The notes beneath the pieces were generated by a model. The model ran no database searches. It was not told the origin of the DNA and saw nothing but the letters and a program-made list of their open reading frames with translations. DNA of 24,981 nucleotides, taken from the IMG/VR virus record IMGVR_UViG_3300030419_007641, positions 1 to 24,981 of that record; one strand, written 5' to 3'. Positions 8,135-14,591 of the stretch are shown here, piece after piece. The position numbers were made by a program, and so were the translations under genes. How positions within the stretch are numbered: the first letter of the stretch is position 1; each line of letters starts with the position of its first letter. This stretch comes from a virus.

Positions 8135-8402
8135 GATATACTTTATCGAGTAGTATTCTATTTACAAGGTAAATAAGATAGCAGCAAGCGCTACTATAAA
8201 ATCCAAATATAACAAAATTATAAGGGGAGTAGTATCCAATACCTAATCCAGTCCAGAACCCTGTACATAGGGAGCATGCCAATAGATCCTTAAAGAAGTT
8301 TATTTTGGTGAGTTTATCTCTAAAATAATTAAAGATTTTACCCTCCATTAGGGTATAGCAAAGTCCGTAAGAAGCTAGAGTATATAAAATTAATTCAGCC
8401 AC
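8127..8402 (-). CDS. small membrane protein, DUF1360-like
   Basis: A 91-residue protein with about three hydrophobic segments (ELILYTLASYGLCYTLM, the segment around CSLCTGFWTGLGIGYYS, and NFVIFGFYSSACCYLIYL). The LLACSLCTGFWTG segment resembles the LxCpxCxGFW signature of DUF1360 membrane proteins. Start is GTG 8402, within GTGGCTGA, so it overlaps the stop of the upstream gene by 8 bases. Its place downstream of the endolysin and on the same strand makes a lysis-related (holin-like) role possible, but nothing in the sequence proves it. Confidence 0.65.
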   Translation of the reverse strand: MAELILYTLASYGLCYTLMEGKIFNYFRDKLTKINFFKDLLACSLCTGFWTGLGIGYYSPYNFVIFGFYSSACCYLIYLVNRILLDKVYPN

Positions 8403-8595
8403 AAATTAATTGGTCATCTCCATCAATGGTAGTAACCGCGTCGCCCATAAGTTTGAGCTCTTCTTTTTTGACAACAATTTTATTACCATCGTCATCTGTA
8501 ACTTGATAGTGATCATCATCAATTTTTTCTACCACTGGGCATCCATTATTACCGCAGCACACCTTAACACTGTTATCTGATAGTCTGGTTATCAT
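8395..8595 (-). CDS. small cysteine-containing phage protein, function unknown
   Basis: A 66-residue acidic protein. VKVCCGNNGCPVVE (11-24) gives three cysteines near the N-terminus, possibly a metal site. The middle is a beta-hairpin-like DDDHYQVTDDDGNKIVVKK. No membrane segment. A GATAAATA late-type element overlaps the end of the endolysin gene and ends 5 bases before ATG 8595, so the gene can be expressed independently of the endolysin. Confidence 0.65.
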   Translation of the reverse strand: MITRLSDNSVKVCCGNNGCPVVEKIDDDHYQVTDDDGNKIVVKKEELKLMGDAVTTIDGDDQLICG

Positions 8596-8599
8596 AATA

Positions 8600-9337
8600 T
8601 TATTTATCTAGAGCTGCGCGTAATGCATCTTTTATTTTTACTTCTGCACGAGAATCTACATCATCTTTTCTACCAGGTGAAATCTCTCTATGCGTCGTTA
8701 CTGTGGATAAATCCTTAGGCCATCCCCATTTTTCAAATCTAGGAACCAGCCACTCGATAGCAGATGCTACTTCATCATCAGTAAGCTCTCTAGTATTTGT
8801 ATTACCGCTAAATGCTAACCCTAAAAGAAATCCATTACAGTTAGTTCTACCATTAAAGCTAGATTTACCGGCATGCCAACATCTTCTATCATCATCTGCA
8901 AATGATGTCCTCTCGCCGTTAGTATCTATAATACAATGATAGGACACTTGTGACTTTGATTGACAGATCCAACTTACCGATCCCCCATAAGACCCAGAAG
9001 AGTGATGTAGCACAACACCTTCAGGTCGAATTCTCGACGAAGATATATTAGGCGAGGGCTTATTTATTTCTTGGTATGGAAACTGTGAATCGCTTGGCGT
9101 TACAGTAACCTTTTCTTCTTCCCCAAGACCAAGACTTTCTAAAATACCTTTAGCCGTATTAGGACCGTATGCACCATCAGGTAATCTATCTGTTTTCTTT
9201 TGAATAATTTTTGTCAGGTCTTCTTTCGAAAAATCTAACTTACTTATAATTTTTAGAGCCGTATTCTTACCATAAATTCCATCTGAGGTAGCTCCTACTG
9301 CTTCTTGTATCTTCTTTGTATCGTCTTTAAGGGCCAT
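8600..9337 (-). CDS. endolysin: N-acetylmuramoyl-L-alanine amidase with peptidoglycan-binding-like repeats
   Basis: A 245-residue protein when started at ATG 9337. Residues about 5-72 contain two repeats resembling peptidoglycan-binding type 1 domains (TSDGIYGKNTALKIISKL, then PDGAYGPNTAKGILESLG). Residues about 103-245 are an Amidase_2 (T7 lysozyme-like) domain: zinc His in VVLHHSSG (111/112), VSYHCIIDTNGE, CWHAG (153-157), and THREISPGRKDD (215-226) with the second His and a probable Asp ligand. It cleaves the bond between muramic acid and L-alanine. There is no signal peptide, so it needs a holin. The frame is open to 9565, but that upstream part covers the divergent gene. The promoter-like element 6 bases before 9337 supports the shorter form. 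Confidence 0.88.
   Translation of the reverse strand: MALKDDTKKIQEAVGATSDGIYGKNTALKIISKLDFSKEDLTKIIQKKTDRLPDGAYGPNTAKGILESLGLGEEEKVTVTPSDSQFPYQEINKPSPNISSSRIRPEGVVLHHSSGSYGGSVSWICQSKSQVSYHCIIDTNGERTSFADDDRRCWHAGKSSFNGRTNCNGFLLGLAFSGNTNTRELTDDEVASAIEWLVPRFEKWGWPKDLSTVTTHREISPGRKDDVDSRAEVKIKDALRAALDK
8601..8608 (-). promoter_or_regulatory. late promoter-like GATAAATA
   Basis: GATAAATA ends 5 bases before ATG 8595 and is formed by the last codons (Asp-Lys-stop) of the endolysin gene. Confidence 0.5.
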
Positions 9338-9343
9338 AATAAA

Positions 9344-9351
9344 TTTATTTA
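9344..9351 (-). promoter_or_regulatory. weak late promoter-like TAAATAAA
   Basis: TAAATAAA ends 6 bases before the endolysin ATG. It fits the consensus poorly but has the right spacing and faces a better copy on the other strand. Confidence 0.3.
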
Positions 9352-9379
9352 GTTGGGAGCATAAAAAAGTACATCCGGG

Positions 9380-9387
9380 AATAAATA
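9380..9387 (+). promoter_or_regulatory. late promoter-like AATAAATA
   Basis: AATAAATA ends 5 bases before ATG 9393, at the head of the membrane protein-spanin unit. Confidence 0.55.
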
Positions 9388-9392
9388 TTTTT

Positions 9393-9596
9393 ATGGAAAC
9401 AGTACTTAACTTTATTAGTGATAAGCCATGGTTTGGTCTTATAGCTGCAGTAATTGCTGGAGCAGCAGCCTTTTGCGCCGCTACTCCAACACCTGAAAAA
9501 GGTTCTTGGAAAGCAAAAATATACGGAGTAGTAGAATTTCTCGCTCTTAATATTGGAAAAGCCAAGGATAAAAAAGAAGCAGCTACAAAGAAGTAA
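9393..9596 (+). CDS. small membrane protein, holin candidate
   Basis: A 67-residue protein with one clear transmembrane segment (PWFGLIAAVIAGAAAFCAATP, about 12-32), a short amphipathic part (KIYGVVEFLALNIG) and a lysine-rich tail (KAKDKKEAATKK). Small proteins with this build are common next to phage lysis genes. Here it is divergent from the endolysin and directly followed by the spanin pair (TAA then ATG with no gap), so a holin or antiholin role is a reasonable inference. A single transmembrane segment would make it a class III-like holin. This is not proven. Confidence 0.65.
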   Translation: METVLNFISDKPWFGLIAAVIAGAAAFCAATPTPEKGSWKAKIYGVVEFLALNIGKAKDKKEAATKK

Positions 9597-9872
9597 ATGG
9601 GAATCTTGGGACTGATTAAAGGTGCTCTAAGCGCCTTAACTGCATACTTGGAATTGAGAAATAAAACTCATTATCACCGAGTTGTCACAGAATCACGCGA
9701 CAAGCAAAAAAATCTAATAAATGAAATCGAAACATTACGCACTTCTGGCACTAATGATGGCAATGATAGGGCTGACCTCTTGCGAGACGAACTCCTCGAC
9801 GAAAAGCGGCACCTTGAACATCTATCAGCCTTCTACCTTAAATCTTGCGGCGGGGATTCCGATTCAGAGTAA
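9597..9872 (+). CDS. i-spanin candidate (Rz-like)
   Basis: A 91-residue protein with a hydrophobic N-terminus (MGILGLIKGALSALTAYLEL) followed by a charged, helical, probably coiled-coil region (about 33-80) and a short acidic tail. Inner-membrane spanins have this order: N-terminal anchor, periplasmic coiled coil. The anchor is short and contains a lysine, so membrane insertion is not certain. The identification rests mainly on the overlap with a typical lipoprotein gene in another frame (9721-9975), the classic Rz/Rz1 arrangement. It starts immediately after the stop of the upstream membrane protein. Confidence 0.65.
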   Translation: MGILGLIKGALSALTAYLELRNKTHYHRVVTESRDKQKNLINEIETLRTSGTNDGNDRADLLRDELLDEKRHLEHLSAFYLKSCGGDSDSE

Positions 9873-9975
9873 AGCAGGAGTTTACACTCCGCAAACTGAT
9901 GAGGTGTGGCATTCTGATGCACGCTTCCGGAAGCTAGAACGAGAAGTATACTTCAATCCTGCCAATAACAAATAG
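9721..9975 (+). CDS. o-spanin (Rz1-like outer-membrane lipoprotein)
   Basis: An 84-residue lipoprotein. The signal peptide MKSKHYALLALMMAMIGLTSC ends in a lipobox (LTSC), so Cys21 should be acylated and the protein placed in the outer membrane. The mature part is short, with EVWHSDARFRKLEREVYF near the end, a segment I recall from phage o-spanins. It begins inside the i-spanin gene in the +1 frame, overlaps it by 152 bases and extends 103 bases beyond. With the i-spanin it should fuse inner and outer membranes in the last lysis step. Its presence implies a host with an outer membrane. Confidence 0.8.
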   Translation: MKSKHYALLALMMAMIGLTSCETNSSTKSGTLNIYQPSTLNLAAGIPIQSKAGVYTPQTDEVWHSDARFRKLEREVYFNPANNK

Positions 9976-9987
9976 CCGCTGGACTTT

Positions 9988-10015
9988 TTTGTATTATTTG
10001 CGATAATAATACAAA
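9988..10015. promoter_or_regulatory. perfect inverted repeat ending on the start codon of the 10015 gene
   Basis: Arms 9988-9997 (TTTGTATTAT) and 10006-10015 are perfect reverse complements with an 8-base loop. The last base of the right arm is the A of ATG 10015. The stem is AT-rich with no GC clamp, so an intrinsic terminator is unlikely. A hairpin that hides the start codon, or a protein-binding palindrome, fits better. Confidence 0.4.
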
Positions 10016-10239
10016 TGACCAAAAACACAGCAGCATTTGCAAACACAGCAGCAACAGCAGCGGCAGCGTTTGCACTTTTTTCAGCATGGGGCATCTGTAT
10101 GCTTTTTAATATGTATGGTACACCTAAGCGGGTACCTCCTATTAACGCTCCAGCATATCCCTATGAAATTAAAGTGTATGATAATGTGAGAGGGCCGACT
10201 GATATTAATAGCTATATAAAATTAACTTGTATTGTATAA
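10015..10239 (+). CDS. small single-pass membrane protein, function unknown
   Basis: A 74-residue protein. The N-terminus is alanine-rich and runs into a transmembrane segment (about 12-34, with AAAAFALFSAWGICMLFNMY). The rest is a small polar domain with several prolines (KRVPPINAPAYPYEIKVYDN). It follows the spanin genes after 39 bases, so it may belong to the lysis unit. The start codon sits at the edge of a perfect inverted repeat. The stop shares one base with the next start (TAATG). Confidence 0.6.
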   Translation: MTKNTAAFANTAATAAAAFALFSAWGICMLFNMYGTPKRVPPINAPAYPYEIKVYDNVRGPTDINSYIKLTCIV

Positions 10240-10388
10240 TGGCCGGTAAAGGAGATAAACGGAGACCACTTTCTGTGAGCTATGAAAAGTATGCAGAAAG
10301 ATATGATGCTATTTTTGGTAAAAGATCAGCAAAGGAGCAAGATGAAGAAGAAAGTGTCGAAGATGAAACCGATCCAGAAGCTAACTGA
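10239..10388 (+). CDS. 49-residue phage protein, function unknown
   Basis: The frame from ATG 10239 to TGA 10388 gives a small charged protein beginning MAGKGDKRRPLSVSYEKYAE and ending in an acidic tail (DEEESVEDETDPEAN). The start overlaps the upstream stop by one base (TAATG). Short proteins with an MAGKGDKRRP-type start occur in several groups of marine phages as far as I recall. Their function is not known to me. The 3' part overlaps the next gene by 47 bases in a different frame. Confidence 0.6.
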   Translation: MAGKGDKRRPLSVSYEKYAERYDAIFGKRSAKEQDEEESVEDETDPEAN

Positions 10389-10578
10389 AGAGTATATTTT
10401 TCCGCAAGATCTAAAAATGTGGGCAAAATCAGCTGGTGGTAAATTTAAAAAAGCATATGACAGAGTAGTAGCTCTAAAAAAGAAAGATATTGACACCACT
10501 GCATATTGGGGTCCTAATGGTAGTATAATTATTAGAACACCAGATAATACTATTAACGAAAAATTTAAAAATGGCTAA
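10342..10578 (+). CDS. 78-residue basic phage protein, function unknown
   Basis: I chose ATG 10342 because AAAGGAG lies 4 bases upstream, one of the few clear Shine-Dalgarno sites in the window. The frame is open further 5', to 10282, and an ATG at 10363 is also possible. The protein is lysine-rich at the start, then has LTEEYIFPQDLKMWAKSAGG, a helical KKAYDRVVALKKKD and a beta-like YWGPNGSIIIRTPDN end. No known domain recognised. The stop overlaps the next gene's start by 8 bases (ATGGCTAA). Confidence 0.55.
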   Translation: MKKKVSKMKPIQKLTEEYIFPQDLKMWAKSAGGKFKKAYDRVVALKKKDIDTTAYWGPNGSIIIRTPDNTINEKFKNG

Positions 10579-10702
10579 ACAACGAGTAACAAACAAAGAA
10601 TATAGAGGCAAAAAAACAACGCAAGGTATTGGTAAGCTTTCCAAGGGACATAAAAAATATCGTGGTCAAGGCGGTAGAAAAAAGCGCTATAAAGCGCAAT
10701 AA
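10571..10702 (+). CDS. 43-residue very basic protein, function unknown
   Basis: The frame from ATG 10571 to TAA 10702 encodes a protein beginning MAKQRVTNKEYRGKKTTQG and ending RGQGGRKKRYKAQ. More than a third of residues are Lys or Arg, with many Gly and no acidic residue except one Glu. This resembles small ribosomal or nucleoid proteins and suggests RNA or DNA binding. It is short, but the 8-base overlap with the preceding gene and the compositional bias support it as real. Confidence 0.5.
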   Translation: MAKQRVTNKEYRGKKTTQGIGKLSKGHKKYRGQGGRKKRYKAQ

Positions 10703-10747
10703 TTTATAAAAGCTACTATTATACCCAGTTTATTTGGATAAATTCGC

Positions 10748-10755
10748 CATAAATA
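10748..10755 (+). promoter_or_regulatory. late promoter-like CATAAATA
   Basis: CATAAATA (7 of 8 to consensus) ends 5 bases before ATG 10761 and decides the start of the DUF1549 gene. Confidence 0.6.
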
Positions 10756-10760
10756 CTTAT

Positions 10761-12581
10761 ATGGTTAAGTATTTATGTATGGGTGTTTTAGCCTTTTCTA
10801 CCTTAATTTGTAAGGGCGAACTTGCACCTGAGACAATTGTTAAGCATGCAAATCAGATTGATATTATTGTAGCAGGGGAGCTTCGTAATAAGAGGCTGAA
10901 AATGCCCGCTGCAGCTAATGATACTGTACTATGTCGGAGATTATATTTAGATATTGTAGGTCGACCCCCTACATCGGATGAGATACGGCAATTCTTAGAA
11001 ACAAAAGATAGACCCGCTCTAATAAAAAAATTAGTAAATAGCGAAGGCTATGTTCATCACATGTATAGTTTCTGGGCAGATTTACTCAGAGTTAAGCGCA
11101 ACCTAAATGATAATGTCGGTCAGCTATATGGAGATGCATATATTGAGTGGTTAAAAGAGCAGATCAGAGCTAATACTCCTTATAATAAATTAACAAAAAG
11201 TTTATTAGGAGCTAATGGAAATATATGGGAAAATCCAGCCACCGGGTATCTTTTACGAGACCTAGGCATGCCCTTAGATAACCTGTCTAATACAACGCAA
11301 ATTTTTCTAGGTATTGATATGGCGTGTGCACAGTGCCACGACCATCCTTTTGATGAATGGACCCAGATGGATTTTTATAAGTCCGCAGCATTTTTTGCTC
11401 AGGTAGCTACTAAAAATTCACAAGATGGGGTTAAAGAGCATATTAAGGGGCTACGCGAAGAAGCTAAAGAAATGCAAACCAATGGTAAGAGAGGAATAGA
11501 AAATAAGCTCAATAATTACCTTAGAACAATATACGAATATGGTGTAGATTCTAAACCAAATGGCCGAGTTAGATTACCTGATGATTATGCATATCGAGAT
11601 GCAGAGCCTAAGAGCATTGTATATGCCTCTACTCCATATGGGGAGCGTGTTAAAGAGTCTCGCAATAAACATAAGAGGGAAAAGGATCCTCATAATTTAA
11701 GAAGAAGTTTTGTTGATTGGGTTATTAATGATACTAATCCAACATTTGCACTTAACATAACAAATCGGTTATGGAACCATGCTATGGGCGCCCCAATTAT
11801 ATCTCCTATGAACAATGTAATGGAAGATGGGGAAATAAGTGTTGGAAAAAATAGACGCTTAATGGAATATTTACCGAAAATGTTTGTTAGTATTAACTAT
11901 GATGTAAAGGGATTTTTAGAAATAATTTATAATACGAAAACATATCAACGCGTAAGTTGGCAGGGGTATCAAGATGACTATGTATTCCAAGGGCCTATTT
12001 CTAGAAGACTTACCGCTAGTCAGCTCTGGGATAGTTTCATAACTTTATATCTAGATGATCCAGATTCTGTAACTCCTAATTATGCTAATTCACAATACAA
12101 AGAAATGGCACAAAAAGACATATCTGAAGTAACTTTGCAAGATGCTATTGATGGTCTAGAAAAGTTTAACTCCCTACAGAGAGGTACATATAACCAGCTC
12201 CCAAAAATGGGTCCATGGTATGCTGTTAGAGCATCACATGTTAATCGCCCTAGTAATAATTTAAACGTCTTAATTGAATTCGGTCGCAGTGATAGGCGGC
12301 TAGTCGATAACGGATCTACAGAAGGTTCTATTACACAGCTCTTATTATTAATGAATAGCCCTCTTGTTTCTGCTCTATCTAGCAATAATAGTGCATTAAT
12401 TAGAAAATTAAATAGTTGTAAAGATGATACTACACGAATGTATACATTGTTTTATTCTATTGTTGGGAGGTCACCTACTCCTGAAAACTTTACCAAATTT
12501 AAACCATATATTGAAAAAAGACAGTACCAAGATGTAATATGGGCACTTGTTAATTCACATGAAGCAAAATTTATAAATTGA
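10761..12581 (+). CDS. secreted DUF1549/DUF1553 protein of PVC-bacterium type
   Basis: A 606-residue protein from ATG 10761; the frame is open a little further (TTG 10734), but that would cover the promoter. Residues 1-19 (MVKYLCMGVLAFSTLICKG) look like a signal peptide. A DUF1549 (PSCyt2) domain follows: LCRRLYLDIVGRPPTSDEI near the start, then MACAQCHDHPFDEWTQMDFY with the family's C-x-x-C-H. The second half is DUF1553 (PSD1): SFVDWVINDTNPTFALNITN, RLWNHAMG and TYQRVSW. These domains are expanded in Planctomycetota and Verrucomicrobiota, where they are almost always next to a DUF1501 gene, as here. Biochemical role is unknown; a link to extracellular sulfated polysaccharides has been proposed for the families. 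It is short compared with cellular versions and lacks an extra cytochrome module. Confidence 0.88.
   Translation: MVKYLCMGVLAFSTLICKGELAPETIVKHANQIDIIVAGELRNKRLKMPAAANDTVLCRRLYLDIVGRPPTSDEIRQFLETKDRPALIKKLVNSEGYVHHMYSFWADLLRVKRNLNDNVGQLYGDAYIEWLKEQIRANTPYNKLTKSLLGANGNIWENPATGYLLRDLGMPLDNLSNTTQIFLGIDMACAQCHDHPFDEWTQMDFYKSAAFFAQVATKNSQDGVKEHIKGLREEAKEMQTNGKRGIENKLNNYLRTIYEYGVDSKPNGRVRLPDDYAYRDAEPKSIVYASTPYGERVKESRNKHKREKDPHNLRRSFVDWVINDTNPTFALNITNRLWNHAMGAPIISPMNNVMEDGEISVGKNRRLMEYLPKMFVSINYDVKGFLEIIYNTKTYQRVSWQGYQDDYVFQGPISRRLTASQLWDSFITLYLDDPDSVTPNYANSQYKEMAQKDISEVTLQDAIDGLEKFNSLQRGTYNQLPKMGPWYAVRASHVNRPSNNLNVLIEFGRSDRRLVDNGSTEGSITQLLLLMNSPLVSALSSNNSALIRKLNSCKDDTTRMYTLFYSIVGRSPTPENFTKFKPYIEKRQYQDVIWALVNSHEAKFIN
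12572..12579 (+). promoter_or_regulatory. possible late promoter TATAAATT inside the end of the DUF1549 gene
   Basis: TATAAATT (7 of 8) lies 3 bases before ATG 12583. The spacing is shorter than elsewhere, so chance is possible. Confidence 0.25.
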
Positions 12582-12582
12582 T

Positions 12583-13806
12583 ATGAAAAGAAAGGACTTT
12601 ATAAGAAATACGGCATACTCTTTATTTGGTGTATCAGCACTAGGAGAAGGTATGGGAAAATCGATTAAGCCAGATCCTAACAATAAGGTTAAATCTGTTA
12701 TTTACATTTATTTACAAGGGGGAATGAGTCACTTAGATTCTTTTGATCCTAAGGAAAATGAAGAAGTAAAAGGTACAACAAATGCTATTGGGACAAATGT
12801 AGATGGAATTCAAATTAGTGAACATTTACCTAAACTAGCAGCGATAATGGACAAAATTGCAATAGTTAGAAGTATATCTTCTACGGCTGGTGCACATAAA
12901 CAGGGTCAGTATATTGCTAGAACTTCTTACCAGCTTAGAGGGTCTATTATACATCCATCTCTCGGTGCATGGGCTGCCAGTGAGATTAAAAGAGAGACAG
13001 AGCTTCCTGGTTATGTACTAATTAGCGGGCCATCTAATCACCCTGGATCCGGCTACTTACCGAAAAAATTCTCCCCGTTAACTATTGTTGATCCAAATCG
13101 TGGATTAGCCAACGCTAAAACTGATCCTAAATTAACTGAACGACTTGAACTATTAGGATCGGTTAATAAAACTGCAAATGTTAAACAACCTAAAATAGCA
13201 GAATATGTACAATTTTATGATGAGACATTAAAGCTATTGAACAGTAGCGAACTAAATGTATTTGATCTTAATAAGGTAGGTAGTAAAAAAAGAGCTGACT
13301 ATGGTATGAATAAAATTGGTCAAGGGTGCTTATTAGCAAAGCAGTTAGTACAGCAAGGGATTACGTTTGTCGAAGTAGAAAATGGTGGTTGGGATACCCA
13401 CGTTAATAATTTTGATAAACTAACTGAAAAGCTTCCAGAAGTTGATAATGCCGTTTCTGCATTAGTTGCTGATTTAGAATCGGAAGGTCTGTTGGACAGT
13501 ACCTTAATTGCAATTGCTACTGAATTTGGTCGTACTCCTAAAATTAATACAAACACCGGCAGGGACCATCACCCGGCAGCTTATAGTTCTGTATTAATTG
13601 GTGGTGGTATTAAAGGCGGGGTAGTATATGGTGAAACAGATGATAAGGGACAAAAGGTCAAGAAAAACAAAGTAACGCCACAGGACTTTAATGCTACAAT
13701 AGGGTCAGCGTTAGGTCTCCCAATAGAGAAAGAGTTTTTCTCTCCGACCGGTAGACCATTTCATATAACCGGTAAAGGTACCCCTATTAAAGATATCTTA
13801 ACCTGA
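12583..13806 (+). CDS. DUF1501 protein (alkaline phosphatase/sulfatase-like fold)
   Basis: A 407-residue protein. The N-terminus KRKDFIRNTAYSLFGVSAL resembles a degenerate twin-arginine signal, usual in this family. DUF1501 landmarks follow: YLQGGMSHLDSFDPKEN (about 43-59), VEVENGGWDTHVNNFDKL (about 266-283), IAIATEFGRTPKIN (about 308-321), and GRDHHPAAYSSVLIGGGIKG (about 326-345). The acidic and histidine residues in these motifs form a metal site like that of the sulfatase/phosphatase superfamily. The gene starts one base after the DUF1549 stop, the standard cellular pairing. Codon use is AT-rich like the other phage genes, so the pair is not a recent capture. The 3' end overlaps a convergent small gene by 9 bases. 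Confidence 0.88.
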   Translation: MKRKDFIRNTAYSLFGVSALGEGMGKSIKPDPNNKVKSVIYIYLQGGMSHLDSFDPKENEEVKGTTNAIGTNVDGIQISEHLPKLAAIMDKIAIVRSISSTAGAHKQGQYIARTSYQLRGSIIHPSLGAWAASEIKRETELPGYVLISGPSNHPGSGYLPKKFSPLTIVDPNRGLANAKTDPKLTERLELLGSVNKTANVKQPKIAEYVQFYDETLKLLNSSELNVFDLNKVGSKKRADYGMNKIGQGCLLAKQLVQQGITFVEVENGGWDTHVNNFDKLTEKLPEVDNAVSALVADLESEGLLDSTLIAIATEFGRTPKINTNTGRDHHPAAYSSVLIGGGIKGGVVYGETDDKGQKVKKNKVTPQDFNATIGSALGLPIEKEFFSPTGRPFHITGKGTPIKDILT

Positions 13807-13971
13807 TAGCCATTCTAGCAAAGACGAATACCAGGGGTACTTAGATAAATAGTCAATTTCAATCCACGTGTGATCACCGGACGCTTCTAATATCATACGT
13901 ACATGCGTACTATCGCATTTTTGTATACGCCATACTATATTATCCTTATCAGGCGGTGTTATAAAGTCCAT
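13798..13971 (-). CDS. 57-residue protein of unknown function
   Basis: The frame from ATG 13971 to TAA 13798 gives a 57-residue protein: MDFITPPDKDNIVWRIQKCD at the start, then a beta-like HVRMILEASGDHTWIEIDYL and an aromatic end (YPWYSSLLEWLSG). Three Trp in the last 22 residues and no rare bias suggest a real gene, but it has no recognised relatives. The ATG directly follows the T-run of a strong terminator, so expression would need readthrough or an internal start. It is convergent with, and overlaps, the DUF1501 gene by 9 bases. Confidence 0.45.
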   Translation of the reverse strand: MDFITPPDKDNIVWRIQKCDSTHVRMILEASGDHTWIEIDYLSKYPWYSSLLEWLSG

Positions 13972-14000
13972 AAAAAAAGCGCCCCCGGTGAGGGGGCGCT
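13972..14000 (-). terminator. strong rho-independent terminator of the outer-membrane protein gene
   Basis: Perfect 9-bp GC-rich stem (13978-13986 with 13992-14000, AGCGCCCCC), 5-base loop, and on the minus strand a run of seven T (13972-13978). It lies 27 bases after the stop of the 14028 gene. Confidence 0.9.
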
Positions 14001-14027
14001 GTGAGTTTATTTTATCTTTAAGTTAAA

Positions 14028-14504
14028 TTAGAACTTAAAGGAGACACCAACACGAAACTGCTCATCAGTATCTTCGGTCTCGAAATCGTAACCAAAGGTA
14101 TAGGTTGCAAAGATAGACTTGCTTTCGCTTAATGCATAAGCAATACCAGGTCCGACGCGTACGTCCCACCCGAGAGTATCTGTTTCAAGCCAATTTAGTC
14201 CAACACCGCCGGTTGCAAAAACCGTAGCGCCACCGAAGCTAAACACATCATATGTTACGTTAACATCGGTGAGGACATCATCCCCGTTTACTCCCAGAGC
14301 TAGCTCAAGGCCAAGATCTACACCAGCAAGTGAGACAGGAGTAGTTGCGCCAATCGTAAGGGCTGGATCTTCACCATTTGTGGTGGTAATACCAGTCTTA
14401 AGATCAGCAACGTCAACACCAGCTACTGTTGCTGCAGTAGCCGGTCCAGCAAATGCAACACTGGCAAGAGCAAGTGCAGCAAGTAATGTAGTTACTTTTT
14501 TCAT
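14028..14504 (-). CDS. small outer-membrane beta-barrel protein
   Basis: A 158-residue protein from ATG 14504 (an ATG at 14510 is only 2 bases from the promoter element). The signal peptide MKKVTTLLAALALASVAFA ends in an A-x-A type cleavage site. The mature part shows alternating beta strands (LGLELALGV, VNVTYDVFSFGGATVFATGG, DVRVGPGIAYALS, SIFATYTFGYDFE) and ends in FRVGVSFKF with the C-terminal Phe needed by outer-membrane assembly. Length suits an 8-stranded OmpA/OmpX-like barrel. It has its own late-type promoter and a strong terminator, so it is a single-gene unit made late in infection. A role in host-surface change is inference. Confidence 0.75.
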   Translation of the reverse strand: MKKVTTLLAALALASVAFAGPATAATVAGVDVADLKTGITTTNGEDPALTIGATTPVSLAGVDLGLELALGVNGDDVLTDVNVTYDVFSFGGATVFATGGVGLNWLETDTLGWDVRVGPGIAYALSESKSIFATYTFGYDFETEDTDEQFRVGVSFKF

Positions 14505-14512
14505 ATACATAT

Positions 14513-14520
14513 TATTTATT
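14513..14520 (-). promoter_or_regulatory. late promoter-like AATAAATA
   Basis: AATAAATA ends 8 bases before ATG 14504 (2 before the ATG at 14510). Confidence 0.5.
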
Positions 14521-14591
14521 ATAATCTGTGGTTAATCAATGGCAATACTTTTATTTTTATTTTTAAGAAATTCTTATTTAATAGACCTTAA

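Noticed and set aside
9338-9565. 76-residue N-terminal extension of the endolysin
   Set aside because: It overlaps the divergent 9393 gene and its promoter and has no signal-peptide logic; ATG 9337 has promoter-like spacing.
9988-10015. Intrinsic terminator after the o-spanin
   Set aside because: The stem is almost all A-T and no T-run follows on the plus strand.
11329-11345. Functional cytochrome c from the C-A-Q-C-H motif in the DUF1549 protein
   Set aside because: This motif is part of the DUF1549 domain in general; heme attachment is not shown and no other cytochrome module is present.
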